Source: Glandiceps talaboti (lineage: Eukaryota; Hemichordata; Enteropneusta; Spengelidae). Taken from it: 64,000 nt of DNA. Numbering within the stretch: position 1 is the first letter of the stretch; each line of letters begins with the position of its first letter. Positions 46,079 through 60,129 of this stretch are shown one piece after another. The translations under genes were made by a program, and so were the position numbers. The stretch lies in assembly GCF_964340395.1 (NCBI RefSeq), contig NC_135549.1:20989342-21053341 (forward strand). The letters run 5' to 3'. Below the pieces are notes generated by a model. The model made no database searches and was not told the DNA's origin. It saw only the letters and a program-made list of their open reading frames with translations.

Positions 46079-49000
46079 GTAAGTACATGTCATTGTAACA
46101 TTTCTCGGTATGTACGTATATGTACGCGTGATGCTATTAAAACGGGATACAATCAACAGATGTCATAGACACGAACTGTCATGTATCCGTATGGATTTCA
46201 TATAAACAAATATTACAGATCGATTTTCTTAACATATGCAAGAAGCTCGCTTGTGAATGTACTACATCTGTTTTAATTAGTTTTACTAATCCAACTGACA
46301 TGACAGGTAGGTGGGGGGATCGATCGAGGAAAGTGCAACAGGTTTCTCGACATAGCCTTGACAAACAGGACGAAGTTAGTATATTACTACGAAGTTAGTA
46401 TATTACTACGAAGATACTTCGAAATTTGGCAACATACAGTGTAAACTGTATTTTTATAATTAATGTTAATGTATAACTAATGGCACTTTGCAAATGACTA
46501 GACAATTGATTGACACATCGTATTAAAATGATTAATATTGTGGTAAAAATACAGCAACAGCAATGTTGAATTCTGTTCAAATAAACTTGATTTCTTGACC
46601 GTACACTAGCTGCATCTTTTGCACTCAGGTACATTAAAGCACACACATGCTACACACAACACACTCCTTGAACACTGTAAGCTTTTTTCCCCCTGGTCAT
46701 TGTTGAAATTAAATTAATTAAATATAATGTGTACTGGGTTAGAATTATTTGCATTTATAAATTCTAATTTCCCATGCATATAAAGTCTCAGTTCAGAATG
46801 AATACTTCATGTATTCTTGGAAATAAACCACACGGTTTTTGGAAATTAGGAGAAAAATATTCCTATATTATGAAAGTTTTACTAGTAGCTACTAGTACCA
46901 GCATATTTGCATGCATGATGTAATTACAATACACACACATGTACATGTACATATGCCACAATAGAAAATTAGTATAAAATTATTAAATATATTAATAACT
47001 ATTAAATCAATATGATGTAATCAGATTCCACTATTCATAAATTTATAAAGTCAATGTGTAGAAATTGTGTAATGTACATATGAAGTGAAAAAAGATTTGT
47101 AAAAAAAAAAATCTATATATTCACCACACCATATGCTTTTATTTCTTATTAAGTTTAACAACCGAGTCATTGTTAATGTTTTGCTATATACACACTTGCT
47201 AGAACCAGAAAACTAAAATTCTGTACAATGCTTAAAATATTAATTATGCAATTAGTGCAGATGCTGTGTGTAGCATGTGGTGAGAAAGGACACTTCTAAC
47301 CTTTCTATGGGGCAATTTGTATACATTTTTTCAACGTGTGATTGTCAATTTATACAGGATGTAAAAACATTCAGAAATTTGAAATATGATTTGTAATAAA
47401 TGGTGTCAGAAATATGAGTCCATTAATATTTCAGATATGACTCAGTGTTTATTAATTCAATATGACATGAAATCGAATGATGTATTGCATTGTAAAATAT
47501 AATACAAAATACATATTTGTGGGCCAGGCCTTTTTTTAAATACTTAATCAGTAATTTAATGATTTTAATATGAAATATAATAACTTGGGTGCTTTTATTT
47601 GGTGTTCAAATGTACAATTCAATCATGCACATTCATGAATTATTGGGAAACAGTACATGTGATTTCAAGGGGTATATACACAGTATGTAGTTAACATGTT
47701 ACATGTAGCTGATAGATATGGCCTCCTCGACTATTATTTTAATTCGCATTAATTTAAACCTTTTAACCTATCATCGTTCAATGTTAGCCTTTTCATCTGA
47801 ATGTTTCCTGTTTTTAATTACTCTGCTGAGTTGCAGTTAACCACTTGATTTAGCCAGCAGGGCTTTCTTGTTAGTCTGACTGGAATGGCTATTGTTCACA
47901 TTTGCATAGCATGTATATAAAAAAAGGGATGTTGTTACATATTTTTGGTGGCAGAAAAACACAAAAAAACATGTTACAAAAATGTGTACATATTGCTGAC
48001 TCTACACCATACAGTTTTGAATATTTGAGAATTTTTGTTTAAAATGTCATGGAAATCAAACATTTTGATAGAATAACACATGAAGTCTTGCCCAAAATAT
48101 AAGAAAATTACAAAAATTTCAACCTACATTATATTTGATTATAAAAGGTTTAGTAATCAGGATATATTAATTTTGCAGGCTTTACTAAATACTGTAATAG
48201 GTTGATGTCTCTCATGGCAGAATATTGTGAGTTCAGATTAGGGTTAAAATTTAGGTATGAAAAATAATTCTCTAGCAGAGTTATTGAACTTATACAGGAA
48301 AGGTTGGCACAGAGCAATCCTATCAGCCATTTTGACTCCACTGGTAAGACATTTAAAGAGAACACTAATGCAAGAACCAGGGATTGAAACATTTAACGAC
48401 AAGCATTTTGTGCTGTGAAAACTAGAAAGGAAACTAGCACTTGGACAGGTTGTTGTTGAGATTGAAACCTAATCATGTAAAGTCATATTAATTATAACAA
48501 AACATGTGGTAGACTTAAATGTACATGTAAAGTGTATGTACAAATCGATGTGTTTGTATTGAATGTTCAGTATATACTTACTATTGAAGTCAATTATCTC
48601 CTTAAAAAACACAATGTACAAAAAATGTACCCTAGCACATCAATATCTGTTTTGACGGTATCAAGGTCACTGACATGAACTTGGAACATTACAAATAGTT
48701 TAAAGTGAGTGAAATACAATGTACTTGTAATGTATATACATGTACATGTAAACTAATGCACCAGATGTCATTACAAGTATGAATTTACAGAATGTGAATT
48801 CCTCTTTAATGCTACATTGATGCACAAATACATGTTGTATTACAAGTAACAGTGTAAAGTAATGTCATATTCAAATATTTCATGACAAAAATATATTCAC
48901 TGAATGTATTTTATCCAATTATGACCAACTGTACATTTTTTAACTCATTGACTACTTTCACCAAAAATATGAATTTCATCTAACCTGTCGCAAATGATGA

Positions 49001-52000
49001 TAATTTAGTGTATGAGCAAGATTGTCAGTTGATTCCTACTGTCATAGCTGTCTGTTACAGTGTTAGCCAAGATACTTTGAAAAATATGCCCTATGACATT
49101 TTGAAAAAGATGGTGCACAGCAGTAGTGGGACAAATCCTGATATTAGCCAAGGTCATAAAATTGGTTGTACATGTATGATTGCTAAAACATGATGTATAT
49201 CAATATACATGTATAATACAGGTATACACCCACACATACGCTGGTGTGAAACAGATGTTCATGTGCAATAAGGAAACAAACAAACAACCCAAGAACAGAC
49301 AAAGAATGAAAACAAACAGCAACAATAGATGGCATACATGTAACAGCTCAATCTACCCCTCCAAAATAATTTTCAGAAATTAATATTATTTGATATTGTA
49401 AGTACACATGTATGTCAGCACTAAGTATATTTATAATTGATTTGTACAAGTCAACTAGTGTTTTGTGCATGATGTTTGTTGTAGCATATAGTTTAAACAA
49501 TTCTAAAATATGTATGTTGTTACATGTATGTTACATTGTAGGGTACTCAACTGGAAATCTGAAAATCTTTGTTACCATGAAAGTACATGTACATGTTAGC
49601 TTAAAAAAATTCGGTTGGACCACAACTTATTTCATCTTATAACAGCCAGCTTTGTAAACACAAACTAGACATGCTCAAAAGCCAGCATGATTTCTTTTTG
49701 GCTTTCTTCTCCCAGAAATATTGTTGCTTCAAAGAGTCCTGATGGCTTATACAAGGTGTCCCAGATGGCTTCAAAGTTCACGTTTCTCAAGGATGGCTTC
49801 TGAGTTGAATAGTTCAAGTGTCACAAGGATGACTTCAAAGTTCAGGTTTCCAAAGGATGGCCTTGACTAAGTTAGAGTTTAGGTTTTACCTGGATGGCTT
49901 CATAGTTCAGGTGTCTCAGGAATGGCTTCAGGCTTCAGGTATCACAGATGGCTTTGTCACTGGGATTATACATGCATGTTCTCTAGAGTTTAGTCTTCAC
50001 AAGGATGACCGCAGAGTTCATGTGTCGCCTGGATGGCTTCAAATTCAATTTTCACAAGGAAGGCTTCAGAGTTTAGGTCAAAAGTACTGCAACACTACAT
50101 GTATGTGTACAAATGTACATGCCTGTTGCAATTCATACTGCACACAAACATAAAGGTATCATTTCTTGAAAGCATGCGATACCAGTTTGTCTCAATACTA
50201 TCTACTGACCAGCAATCAGGAATTGGTATTTTCATCTGTGGTGTGTTTCTGAAAACAAAAAAGTAATTGTTTTTCAGCATTATATGTGTATGGACATACA
50301 TTGTACATGTGTAGAGTGCATGAAATATTTTCCTTGTCTTCTACGTAACCAGGGATACGTGTACCACTTACATGTACATGCATAATGATCTGCAGCGTGT
50401 AAAATCCATATCCAGGCCTTAAAAATGTATCTTGTTGGAGATTTGGATGATAAAAATTTGAGAATTCCATTTATCAAATGGAAAATAAAATCATTGATCT
50501 AGATACATGTATGCAACCAACAGGTGAATTTATATTACTGGTACAGTGGTACATGTATTGCTACAAAATATGGTATTTTTATTTTTATCATCGTGATGCT
50601 GTTTGTTCGGTGTGAACCTTTTAATGACCTTTTCATTGTAGAATATGATTCTGAAATGTCTGCTCGTGGGTGTGTACAGGTGTATGTATGCGTCAGTTGT
50701 ATTATTGATAGAGTCTTGTGAAATTTGCATAACAAAAGGTTATAATGATATGAAAATTACTGTCACAGTGTTAATTTTAAGAAATTCTGAAATGGAAGTG
50801 GGTTAACATTGCAGTCCTAAAATGTTTTTTACATTGAACTTGTGTAAATGTACACGAGAATATGAATTCAACCCAGGATGCAAACATGATTCCAGAGTGT
50901 TTATTCCTTTCGGTATAAAACATAAAGGTACAAGATAAACTTGTTGTTTCTCTGAAATCATAGTTTATGGAAATGTATTTCTTGGAGTGGTAACAACTTT
51001 CTTTTTTTCTTTTTTTTTGAAAGGGGGGGGGGGGGGGTCCTCAGCCTTTATTTCCATGGCATGTGCAAATTTCATATACTGTACCTGATTCAATATCTCT
51101 AGACAGGTATCACTTTATCACTTTACAGGTCACATGATTTATTTGCTTAGTAATGATCAGCATGACATGTAACGATGTACTGCAATGGAAGCCATGTAAG
51201 TCTGTATAAATAATGTCACTTGATGATTTCTTGATTACATGTACCTGTAAATCCTAGTTATTGCATACCTGGTAATACACATGTAGGAGAGTTTCTTGGC
51301 TATTGCTTATGGAGTAAATGTACATGTATGTCTTCATGTACTGCATATACATGTACATGTATCAATTGAAGTACATGTAATGGGAGATCAGTGAGTTTGT
51401 GTGGGTTAGTGGATGAGCAATATCCTTCATCGAATTTAAGATCTCTCTTTAAGAGATGATTTGATACCATGTTGACGTCCAGACTATGCAGCTAGTGGCT
51501 GTTGCTGACATGAGGTGCAGAGTTGCACTAAATGTACATGTAGGTCTTAAACATTTACTGATTGTAAGTTTTATAATTTTGTCAAGATGTTATCAATTTG
51601 TACACATACGTGTACATGAATTTGAGGCCCATGTCGAATTAGGATTAAAATTTAGGTGAGTATTTGAAAACTTATTGCCTGAAAGTGCACAGACTCTTGT
51701 CTGTTTGGTTTCGTGGAAGAGTTCCCCAGCAGTGAGAATCTGGGAAACTGAGACTAGTCCTGAACAAAGGAATGATCCTACGGGATATGACCCCACTAAC
51801 GAGATAACGCTTACATATACATGTATGCAAGAATCTGGGATTTAAATCAGCAATTCACTGGAATATACAATTTGTACTACATGTACATGCACTACCCTTT
51901 ATAACCTGTTCATTCAAATCATGTTTGGCTATAATTAGTATAATGCTTACTTGTCAAATGAGTTTGGAAATTTATGAGTAATGCGATAATTAAACTTACG

Positions 52001-55000
52001 TGTACATGTATACAATGTATGTACATGTATGACACATGACATTTAAAAATACTCATTATTGTGGTACAAAGCAATGCACTCTGTGGATGTCATGTCCATG
52101 TGTACATATATTAAATATACATGTAGGTACATCATTGTTGAAGTATCAACTTGAATAGAAAACTTGTAAATGTTTTGAGCCAGTCTGTTTATTTGATATT
52201 TTGGTTGTGTGATCCTATTAAACAGTTTATTATTGTGTTGACATATGTGATTTGCATACTCCTAGACACATACAGGTATTGGTTAACTGAAACCATGGCA
52301 ACCATAGCTGACTTTCTGACTGTTCTGAACTCAAGTTTAAACATACATGTACATGTACCCACAGTGTGGCTATGTCTAAACATACATGTACATGTACCCA
52401 CAGTGTGGCTATGTCTAAATGTGATAGCTATGGTAAAATATCAAAGTGACTGCAGAATCATCCCTTCTCGTCTCTGCAATGTAGTAATAATTTGATGTTT
52501 ATATTAGTAACTGTGTTGATTGTAATACCCATCTCCCAACCATACACTTTGTTTGGGCAATATTCATATTGTAATGTATTCATCAATATTTTTCCTTGCT
52601 GAACCAGTAAATACCCAGAACAATAAAGGTATCATTTTCCTACGTTACAAATGTCCAGCCAACCTAGTATATCCATGTATGCATGTACATGTGCATGTAC
52701 ATGTACTACATGTATCTATGTATATTCAGATATACTGGGGTTGGCAATGGTCAATCTTTTGAGACAATGAGAGGAAAATAAGTTGTTGGGAGAACTCTGA
52801 GATAAAGCTACAAGACGTACAGTGTAGCTGTTTTATGTTTACAACAGAACTTGATATTGTTTCATCATCAAAAGTCCTATCACCATAGTTATTTGATATG
52901 GTACCTGTGGTGTATCTTGTTCATGAAGGAATTTTATCAAAGAATGTAGGCGTACGCTGACTAGATATCATGATATTCCATTTCAAACAGATTAATGTTA
53001 TTTGATTACATGTATTTCCCTGTGAGACATCTGTTCGTTCCCTAGGAAGCTGTTGCCATGGCAAAAATATGGTTATGTGCATGAGTCAGAAATTTGATAA
53101 GAAGTCAATACAAAACGTATAATGCGTAAACAAAACGTAGTGCATTTATGTATCTAGTGAATTTAAAATCATATATAGTTCATTTACATTTTATGTAATG
53201 TTAGGAATTCTGCATCTTTTTTTTGCCTGTTTCAAGTGAAATGTACATTTCATTGCCAAGGGATGGAAGCTAGGGGGGATGGGGGTGGGGGTGGGGGTGG
53301 GAGTGTCCCTGGTTGTCTGAGAGAGAGAGAGGGGGGGGGGGAGGGAGGGAGAGGGAGGGAGGGAGGGAGGGAGGTGAGAGAGAGAAACAATCTGATTAAA
53401 ATCTGATGTACCAGTACTAGTAGATGTCAGCTAATCATTTCTTGTTATTTTACCTCGGTATTTTTGCTTCAATTGACCTTCGTGTTGCATGTTTACGTTT
53501 TCGACTTGATAGCCTCCTCCTCTACATCTGAACTCAAGCCTATGCCTGTGCCAATAGCCAATCAAAGCGACCTTACATTAAATAAAATAAAATATAATAA
53601 CAATGAACGATTAGTCGAAATCTACATCGAATTTTAATAAGATTGACAAAACAAAAGTGGAAGGCTGATTCATTTGCATATTTTAATTAATGTACAGCAT
53701 AAAGAGGTGTAAACAATGGTCTAATGTCAGAAATTCTGGAAAGGTAATTTTATAAACTACATTTTAGTGGTGAAATATTTACCTTTCATTGTTACAAAGT
53801 GTACATACATTTGTATGTATTCACTTTTAAAATCTGAAGGCATCATTCAAAATTATATAATGTTGGTACCAGTAACTGTATCCAGGGTATGTTTCACTTA
53901 TTTTGCATAATATCCATAGGCGAGTTTTCAAAATTTGGCTATTATTAGCAGAACAATGTATCTCATTTGCGAGAATCATCCTATGAATAGAAAATTTGAC
54001 AACATGTCACACGACTTATGCACATATTGCATATAGCTATTGTGGTATTACTATTATACAATGTCTCTTGTCACATCTCGAAACATACATGTATCATACA
54101 ATTTTTTTTTCATCTGTCATTTTTTTGTCAGGAAATAAAAATGATGATAATCATGCCACCATTAAATTGAAATGAATTTTCCCATTTTTTTTGGTTCAAT
54201 TTTGATTGTCAGTGGGAAGTCATTTAAAGTTTTAATTGTATTTTAAAATGTATTGTTGAAATTTGAATACAGTCGTGAATGATTTCTAGTACGCAATTAC
54301 TATATACACAATTAAAATTGCTAAAGTTTGTATTTCTATTAATCTAGAGGCAATCCTTTGAATTTTTTTCATAGTCTAGGGAAATCCGGGTTTTTGAGCA
54401 CAACTGAACTGATATGGTCCAGTAGTGCTATGGTGCAGTGTCTGGCCGTCATCTGTCCATCTGTCTGTCTGTCTGTCTGTTTGTCTGTGAACGACTTAAA
54501 CTCAAAAACAGCTGGACCGATTGCCTTGTATTTTTATAATGACTTTCTTTGTTGAATTTGGATCAATTACTACTGCCCTGCACTTTTAGATCTATGCAAA
54601 TCTAGCTACATTTGTATATAAAAAAATTGGATTTCGCTAATCTTTGATAATAATCACTGCTAGATCTCTAAAGTCAATGGCTAGATTCTAGTTGAGTAAA
54701 TCATGTCTCTAAAACTTCAGTTGTCATGTACCTTACAACGGGGAAATTTAAACCACTCCCAGTAAATCTGTTAAAGTCCTGAAAGCAAACCTATTTTTTG
54801 TGGGCAACCCCTAGAGAATATAAGTCATTACAATAATCAACCTGTATACTGTTTAAAAATTTGTAATCCTCTTCAGGTCAAGTAATGTTAAATGGTTATG
54901 GCTGTGGCTGTCCAAGACAAAGACCTTTTTATCCATTAGTGATTGAATTGTAGTCTACACATCAGTTGTATCTATAAGTGTATGACTCCTTGGAACTCAC

Positions 55001-56879
55001 AAACATTTAGACCCCATGTCATGAAAATTCCCAGAAACTCCTAGATCTTAGCTATTATTAGTATTAAGTCAGAGACATGTATTATGTATATGTACATGTA
55101 TGAACAAAATACGGTCTCAACAGAGTTACTAATAAATATACTGGTACTGTGCATGTATGTCAAACATTTATTATAAATGGGAATATCTTCAAAATTTGAA
55201 AAAAATAATTTTGAAGAAAATGCTACGTGTACATGTACCAAATAAATACATGATGTCATTCTGAATAAAAAATGAAAGTTTTCATACTGACATTTCTAGA
55301 TGTAAAGTATCTACAAACAGTAGTAAACATTATGTGTAAATACACACACATCCCCACCCCCCACCCCCAAAAATGTCACTGATATGACACTTTTGGGTTG
55401 TTTTGCTATGGTAGAAGCTATTGTAAATCAGGTCTTTACTGGTAACATCAAAATTATTATACGAAATTTCTAATATATACTTTGTGTAGTCAATTTCAGT
55501 GTAAATTGACGTGGCAACTCATGTTTGAAAGTACAAACATTACACATATTGTATAGTGTAATCAGCAGAGTGATTCTTGATTGATGGTGAGAATGTTCAT
55601 TTCATAAATAAAAATAAATACCCAATCACTTGTATCAATAAGTCTTAGATTAATATTGACACAATGACAGCCTTTGACTAATACAACTTCAATATAATAC
55701 TGATGTTACAGAGAATGCTATTGGTTGAAGACTACCATGTGATCTAAAGTACAGGTAGTTTATGTGGTACCTCATGTATATGTACATTTTGAATTTGACT
55801 TTTTTGTTGGGGGGGGGGGGGGGGGGGGGAAGAGGTATTTCCCAAGTCATATTGGCTATACTTATGTGTAATTCCCAGCCCTTTTGGGTAGAATGTTTCA
55901 TTTCTTTTTTTTGTCGAAGGGACAAAATGTACACCCTTGTACATATATTATGTATACATTGTATGTGCATTGTACTTAAGCCTAATTTCAGAGGGAAGCT
56001 CTGTGGTGAGAAGCGAAGAGTTAATTGACCCAGATTTCACCTGACATTAGATGCACCATAGGCTTCATAAAATAGTTTTGGTGACATGTTGTGGAGTGTT
56101 CTTGATATGATAAATCAAGAATCTATGTATAGAATATTGTATCCGCATCCATTTAACAGCTGTTAACTTTCTAACCTCGGGAAGTACCTGTATATAGTCT
56201 GACATTTGATTGGGTTAGTACCCTGGATGCAGTATCCTTAGATTGACATCAACATGACAGAGAGGTTAACAAGTGTTTACTATATGCAAATGATCTCATT
56301 ACTATTCATAGATATTTACCAAAACCTAATCAGTTCTTTAGCATATTAAAGGAAGATGTATTGCAAGTTTCATTAGAATCGATGCAGAATGACAACTACT
56401 ATGGTTATTTACTTTGTAGCATAGTTCAACTGTTTCTAGAAAACGCTCAACTAATGTAATATTTGAGGTTCACCTTGTCCATTTTCTGCACCATTTAAAT
56501 TTATATAGCAAAATCTTTTTTTAAAAACCAGGAGAGTTCTTTCGACTGCTGGCTCGCTTGTTTATATTTAGGTTCCATTTCCCTTCCCATTGTAAATTCT
56601 GGTGACATATGACAAAAGCTGACGTGATGAGCAGACAACATCTGTAGAATATTGATTTTGAAAAATGTTTTCTGCCATAAATCCTACAAAAGGCAACGAA
56701 ATAACTGCATATGATAAATTAGTCTCGTTTTTACTTTGTCACGTGTGTGTGTATGTGTGTATGTGTTTGTTCACCTGTCACCAAAGCCTTGTGTAAATCT
56801 TTCAATATACATTCCCTATGACCATATATGGTATACCTTGTACATTGCAACGTTCTATCTGATTTTGCGTGTTATTTTA

Positions 56880-56928
<49 letters not shown>

Positions 56929-58971
56929 CATGAGTTTGTGTGAGTGTGTGAAGGCCTCAACCTCAGGAAGGATGGAGGAGGTACAAGGGCAACATACATG
57001 TACATATATGTACATTGTACATGACTGCAGTGTATGTTAATTTAACTTAAAACTGTAAATATAACATACTTAAATTTAGCTTGTAAACAGATGACCACCT
57101 GTGCTTTTTTTGGGTCATTTTTAAAACATTCATATTTATAAACGAGTTTGATAGATACAATGTGCAATCCTGTATGACATTTTGTGAAATATATCCATAC
57201 AATAATAACAAAGTAATTAATTTGATGTTGATTTTTACATGAGAAAAATGACATTTGATACTGAAAATGATACACACAACTATTTTCATACGTGTTTGGC
57301 AATTAGAATGTTTGATGTTTGTCCTACCTAGAATTAACTATTCCATTTCCATTGTATGATTGCGCTATACATGTAATAACATGCTACATATTTAATGTAG
57401 TTCTTGTACCACATATTAATGGAGAATTTAGTCAGTGTATAAATTGATACACCTATTAAAACTAAGTGGCATTTATGTACCAGAAAATGTATTAGTGTAT
57501 ATCAAGATAATCGTCCCCTTTATGAAGTATACAGCTGATGTGTTTGTTTTAATGTAGTCACAGTTTGGATATTGGAAACATTGTAAGAATAACAATTTAA
57601 ATTTTGAAATGTTATGTTTTGTTCTGTATATTAATGCATTTGAAATACATGTATACATACAGTGTAGAGTAAACAGGTGGAAAACTATTTGTCAGAAGTG
57701 TGAAGTTGTATTGTATGTTATGAATATGTACAAAAAATGTATGTATGTATGTATGTATGTATGTATGTATGGATGGATGGATGGATGGATGTATGTATGG
57801 ATGGATGGATGGATGGATGGATGGATGGATGGTTGTTTGGATGGATGTATGTATGTATGGATGGATGGATGGATGGATGGATGTATGTATGTATGTATGG
57901 ATGGATGGATGGATGGATGTATGTATGCATGGATGTATGTATGTATGGATGGATGGATGGATGTATGTATGGATGGATGGATGGATGGATGGATGGATGG
58001 ATGGATGGATGGTTGTTTGGATGTTGACATTATTTTTTTCTGTGCTAAAATTACAAAGGAGTTAGATGATGAATTGAACAGATGACAATCCCTTGTTATT
58101 GTTGTAATAAAAATATGTGGCATATGTGTAAATGTCAGGATACAGAATGATAGTAGGATAAATTGCACCACTTCAATAAAAACAACTGCGACCAGGTGAT
58201 CTGATCAAAACATAAAATGTACATTGTACAATATAACTATCAGTCATACATTTTGTACCTTTATCATAGGGCACCATATTAGTTTATCATACCACAAGCA
58301 ATGGCTTTATCCTGACACAAACATCAATTCTAGAGTGTGGAAATTGTCAAAGTTATAATGAGGAAAGGCTGTTTTTACCAAGCTGGAGGGAGTGTACTCA
58401 CAACAAAAGTTTGGGAATTATAAGAATATTTTGGTAGTGATAAGACTTGAAACACGTACATTGTACATGTACATGTATGCTGCCATGATAATATATACAG
58501 TTACCACTAACGTGGCATTCTAAGTACATGTACGAATATAGTCATAGTGTGTTGGAATAGTGGCTAGACATGGAAGACTCTCAAGTGTCATCACTGCCAT
58601 GATAGTGTATACACTAGTGTGGCATTCTAAGGGTTAATACATGTGTTTGTAGTTGCAGTGTTTTGAGATAGTAAACAAGACTTGTATGACCTTAGTGTCC
58701 TGCATGTCATGCTAGTATATACACTTGTTTGGCATTCCTAGGGTTGAACTTAAGAGTAATTCAGTATTAAACTAATTGCATTGTTTTATTGTTATGCCAT
58801 CTGTAGGTGTTGAGAAGCTGCGAGAGATGAGGAAAGATCTACATCGAGAATCCCTGATGTTTTCCACACGTATTGTCAAACAGTTGAAACGGAGAGAGCG
58901 GCGGATGGCTAAGATGCAGAAAAACCAAGATATCCTAACAGCAATACTACAAGCAGTGTCACAAAAACGCA
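45667..58971 (+). CDS. TBC1D30: TBC1 domain family member 30 orthologue, 5' part (exons 1-2)
   Basis: Exon 1 (45667-46078) and exon 2 (58807-58971) are joined by a 12.7-kb GT-AG intron in phase 1. Residues about 58-80 ([20 protein letters not shown] then CEIYDRY), a [19 protein letters not shown] segment and, in exon 2, [16 protein letters not shown] match the long-isoform N-terminus of vertebrate TBC1D30 in order and spacing. Exon 2 ends exactly where the vertebrate protein proceeds to its TBC catalytic part. TBC1D30 is a GTPase-activating protein reported to act on RAB8A and to affect primary cilium formation. Exons for the TBC domain lie beyond the window. Residues 139-190 are predicted to form a basic coiled coil. 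Confidence 0.8.
46372..46410 (+). repeat. 19-bp tandem duplication
   Basis: GAAGTTAGTATATTACTAC occurs twice in a row. Confidence 0.9.
48226..48392 (+). repeat. Dispersed repeat family R2, copy 1
   Basis: GATTAGGGTTAAAATTTAGG at the start and GAGAACACTAATGCAAGAAC near the end are shared with 51634-51845 and 60130-60262. The copies are diverged. Confidence 0.5.
49738..50080 (+). repeat. Minisatellite, about 30-bp unit AAGGATGGCTTCAAAGTTCAGGTTTCAC
   Basis: Eleven or so degenerate units with the core GATGGCTTCA and AGTTCAGGTNTC. Unit length varies between about 26 and 36 bp, with two longer interruptions. Confidence 0.8.
51634..51845 (+). repeat. Dispersed repeat family R2, copy 2
   Basis: ATTAGGATTAAAATTTAGGT, then CCTGAACAAAGGAATGATCC and GAGATAACGCTTAC. 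The best-preserved of the three copies. Confidence 0.55.
52339..52416 (+). repeat. Two copies of a 39-bp tandem repeat
   Basis: AAACATACATGTACATGTAC followed by CCACAGTGTGGCTATGTCT occurs twice without change. Each copy includes the TACATGTACATGTA motif and a CCACAGTGTGG palindrome. Confidence 0.9.
53272..53390. repeat. Purine-rich tract (GGGGGT, GAGA, GGGA units)
   Basis: A 115-bp strand-asymmetric G/A tract with several G-runs of four or more, in principle able to form G-quadruplex or triplex structures. Confidence 0.85.
54430..54560 (-). repeat. Dispersed repeat copy 4 (inverted)
   Basis: (GTCT)n followed by GTGAACGACTTAAACTCAAAAACAGCTGG and ACCGATTGCCTTGTATTTTT, the mirrored end of the family seen at 14780-14910. 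Confidence 0.5.
56882..56927. repeat. (GT)n microsatellite
   Basis: About 22 GT units in TBC1D30 intron 1. Confidence 0.95.
57738..58023 (+). repeat. (GTAT)n/(GGAT)n composite array
   Basis: Blocks of ATGT and ATGG units alternate, punctuated by three TTGTTTGGATG motifs (57830-57845, 58010-58022). The frame through it encodes Met-Asp-Gly-Trp and Met-Tyr-Val-Cys repeats on the plus strand and is not a credible gene. Confidence 0.95.
58470..58750 (+). repeat. Three tandem units of about 108 bp just before TBC1D30 exon 2
   Basis: GCCATGATAATATATACAGT, GCCATGATAGTGTATACACT and GTCATGCTAGTATATACACT each precede GTGGCATTCTAAG or a variant. The last unit ends about 60 bp upstream of the exon 2 acceptor. 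Confidence 0.75.
58807..58971 (+). CDS. TBC1D30: TBC1D30 exon 2 (coiled-coil segment)
   Basis: Acceptor CCATCTGTAG|GTG and donor CGCA|GTAAGT. It encodes [20 protein letters not shown] and on to ILQAVSQKR, a highly charged helix. Phase 1 in and out. [13 protein letters not shown] is the best-matched part to vertebrate TBC1D30. Confidence 0.85.
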
Positions 58972-60129
58972 GTAAGTACAAAAAAAGTAGTCCCCTAGTA
59001 CATGTATTCTAGCTACAATATGATTGTTGACTTGTTGGAAATTTAAGGGTGTAACAGGGTGTGTTTTTTTGGAATTATTTTTTTTTAATAGCAAAAACAT
59101 AGTAAAGTCATTTTATCAACTAAAAGTCCAAACAAATATCCATCCTCATCCAGATGAACCAAGTGTTGGGTTGTTCTCTGTTCTCCCTGTCTCCACGTGG
59201 AATAGTAAAATTGGGTTGAAATCAAATAAAAGTCAGTTCTCTTGTCATTAAATCAGTTTTAATCTGATTTAGTTGAATTGGTTCAAAACCACCTTGGGAG
59301 AGGGGGGGGGGGGGAGGGGAGGGTGTTATACTGATTCTAAGTAAATCATCAGTTTGAAACCAGTTTATTGATTCAAATCCATTTCTCAATTTTTTTATGG
59401 AGACAGTAAGCAGTTTTGAAACTGATTTTAAATAACTGAATCAATTCAGTTTAAATTGGTTTTGAACCGATACAGTTAGAGACAATTAAAGCTATTAACT
59501 GATGTAACTGACTTGTTTCCATGGAAATAAGAACTTCAACAAGCTACATTGTTTTTTGTACTCTATGCAGACAAGGAAACAACCCAAAACTTGGTTCATG
59601 TAAATGAGAATAGGTTTTTTTGGTGGACTTTTTTATTGATAAAATGACTTAAATATGTTTTTCTATTTGAAATAAAAAGATATGTGGGTGATATGGAAAG
59701 CGGTGTGGGTGGACAGTCTATATGTACATACATGTACTGTATGCCTTGCTGGTACATTTTTGTATACTGATTTCATGGAGTTTGAAGACGAACAAAAACA
59801 AAGTTTATTTGTACACACACAATGTTTTGGTTAGGTTTGGAAACCATGGTTACTATTATATAGAGGTGTAATTTTCTTCATACATGTATATATTCATACC
59901 TTGTTCATACCAGGATTTTTTTTGGAACCTCAAGTACCATACTAAGAACAGTGAGAGAAGAACACAGGTAGATTTTAAGCTTACAAAAGAAAAGCAAGTG
60001 AGAACAAAAAACAGAGTGCAGATCATCTATGCAGAACATACATCACTGTTTATACATAGTGTGTGTACCCTAATGTTGGAGTCATAGTTGATATGTACAT
60101 GTACATGTACATGTAGTTAAAGGCCTAGT
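58972..60129 (+). other. Start of TBC1D30 intron 2
   Basis: AT-rich, with a G-run at 59302-59319. A set of inverted AATTGGTTCAAAACC / GGTTTTGAACC motifs lies at 59265-59470. No exon was recognised. Confidence 0.4.

Larger units (their letters stand above)
46079..58806 (+). other. TBC1D30 intron 1, 12.7 kb
   Basis: Largely AT-rich non-coding DNA with very many TACATGTA/ACATGTACATGT palindromes, a 30-bp minisatellite (49738-50080), three copies of a dispersed repeat family in or near it, G-rich tracts, and tetranucleotide arrays. I saw no further exon or independent gene inside it. Confidence 0.6.

Noticed and set aside
57609-58171. Long frames on both strands of the 57.7-58.0 kb array
   Set aside because: They arise only because tetranucleotide repeats read in any frame lack stops; the product is monotonous Met-Asp-Gly-Trp or His-Pro-Ser-Ile.
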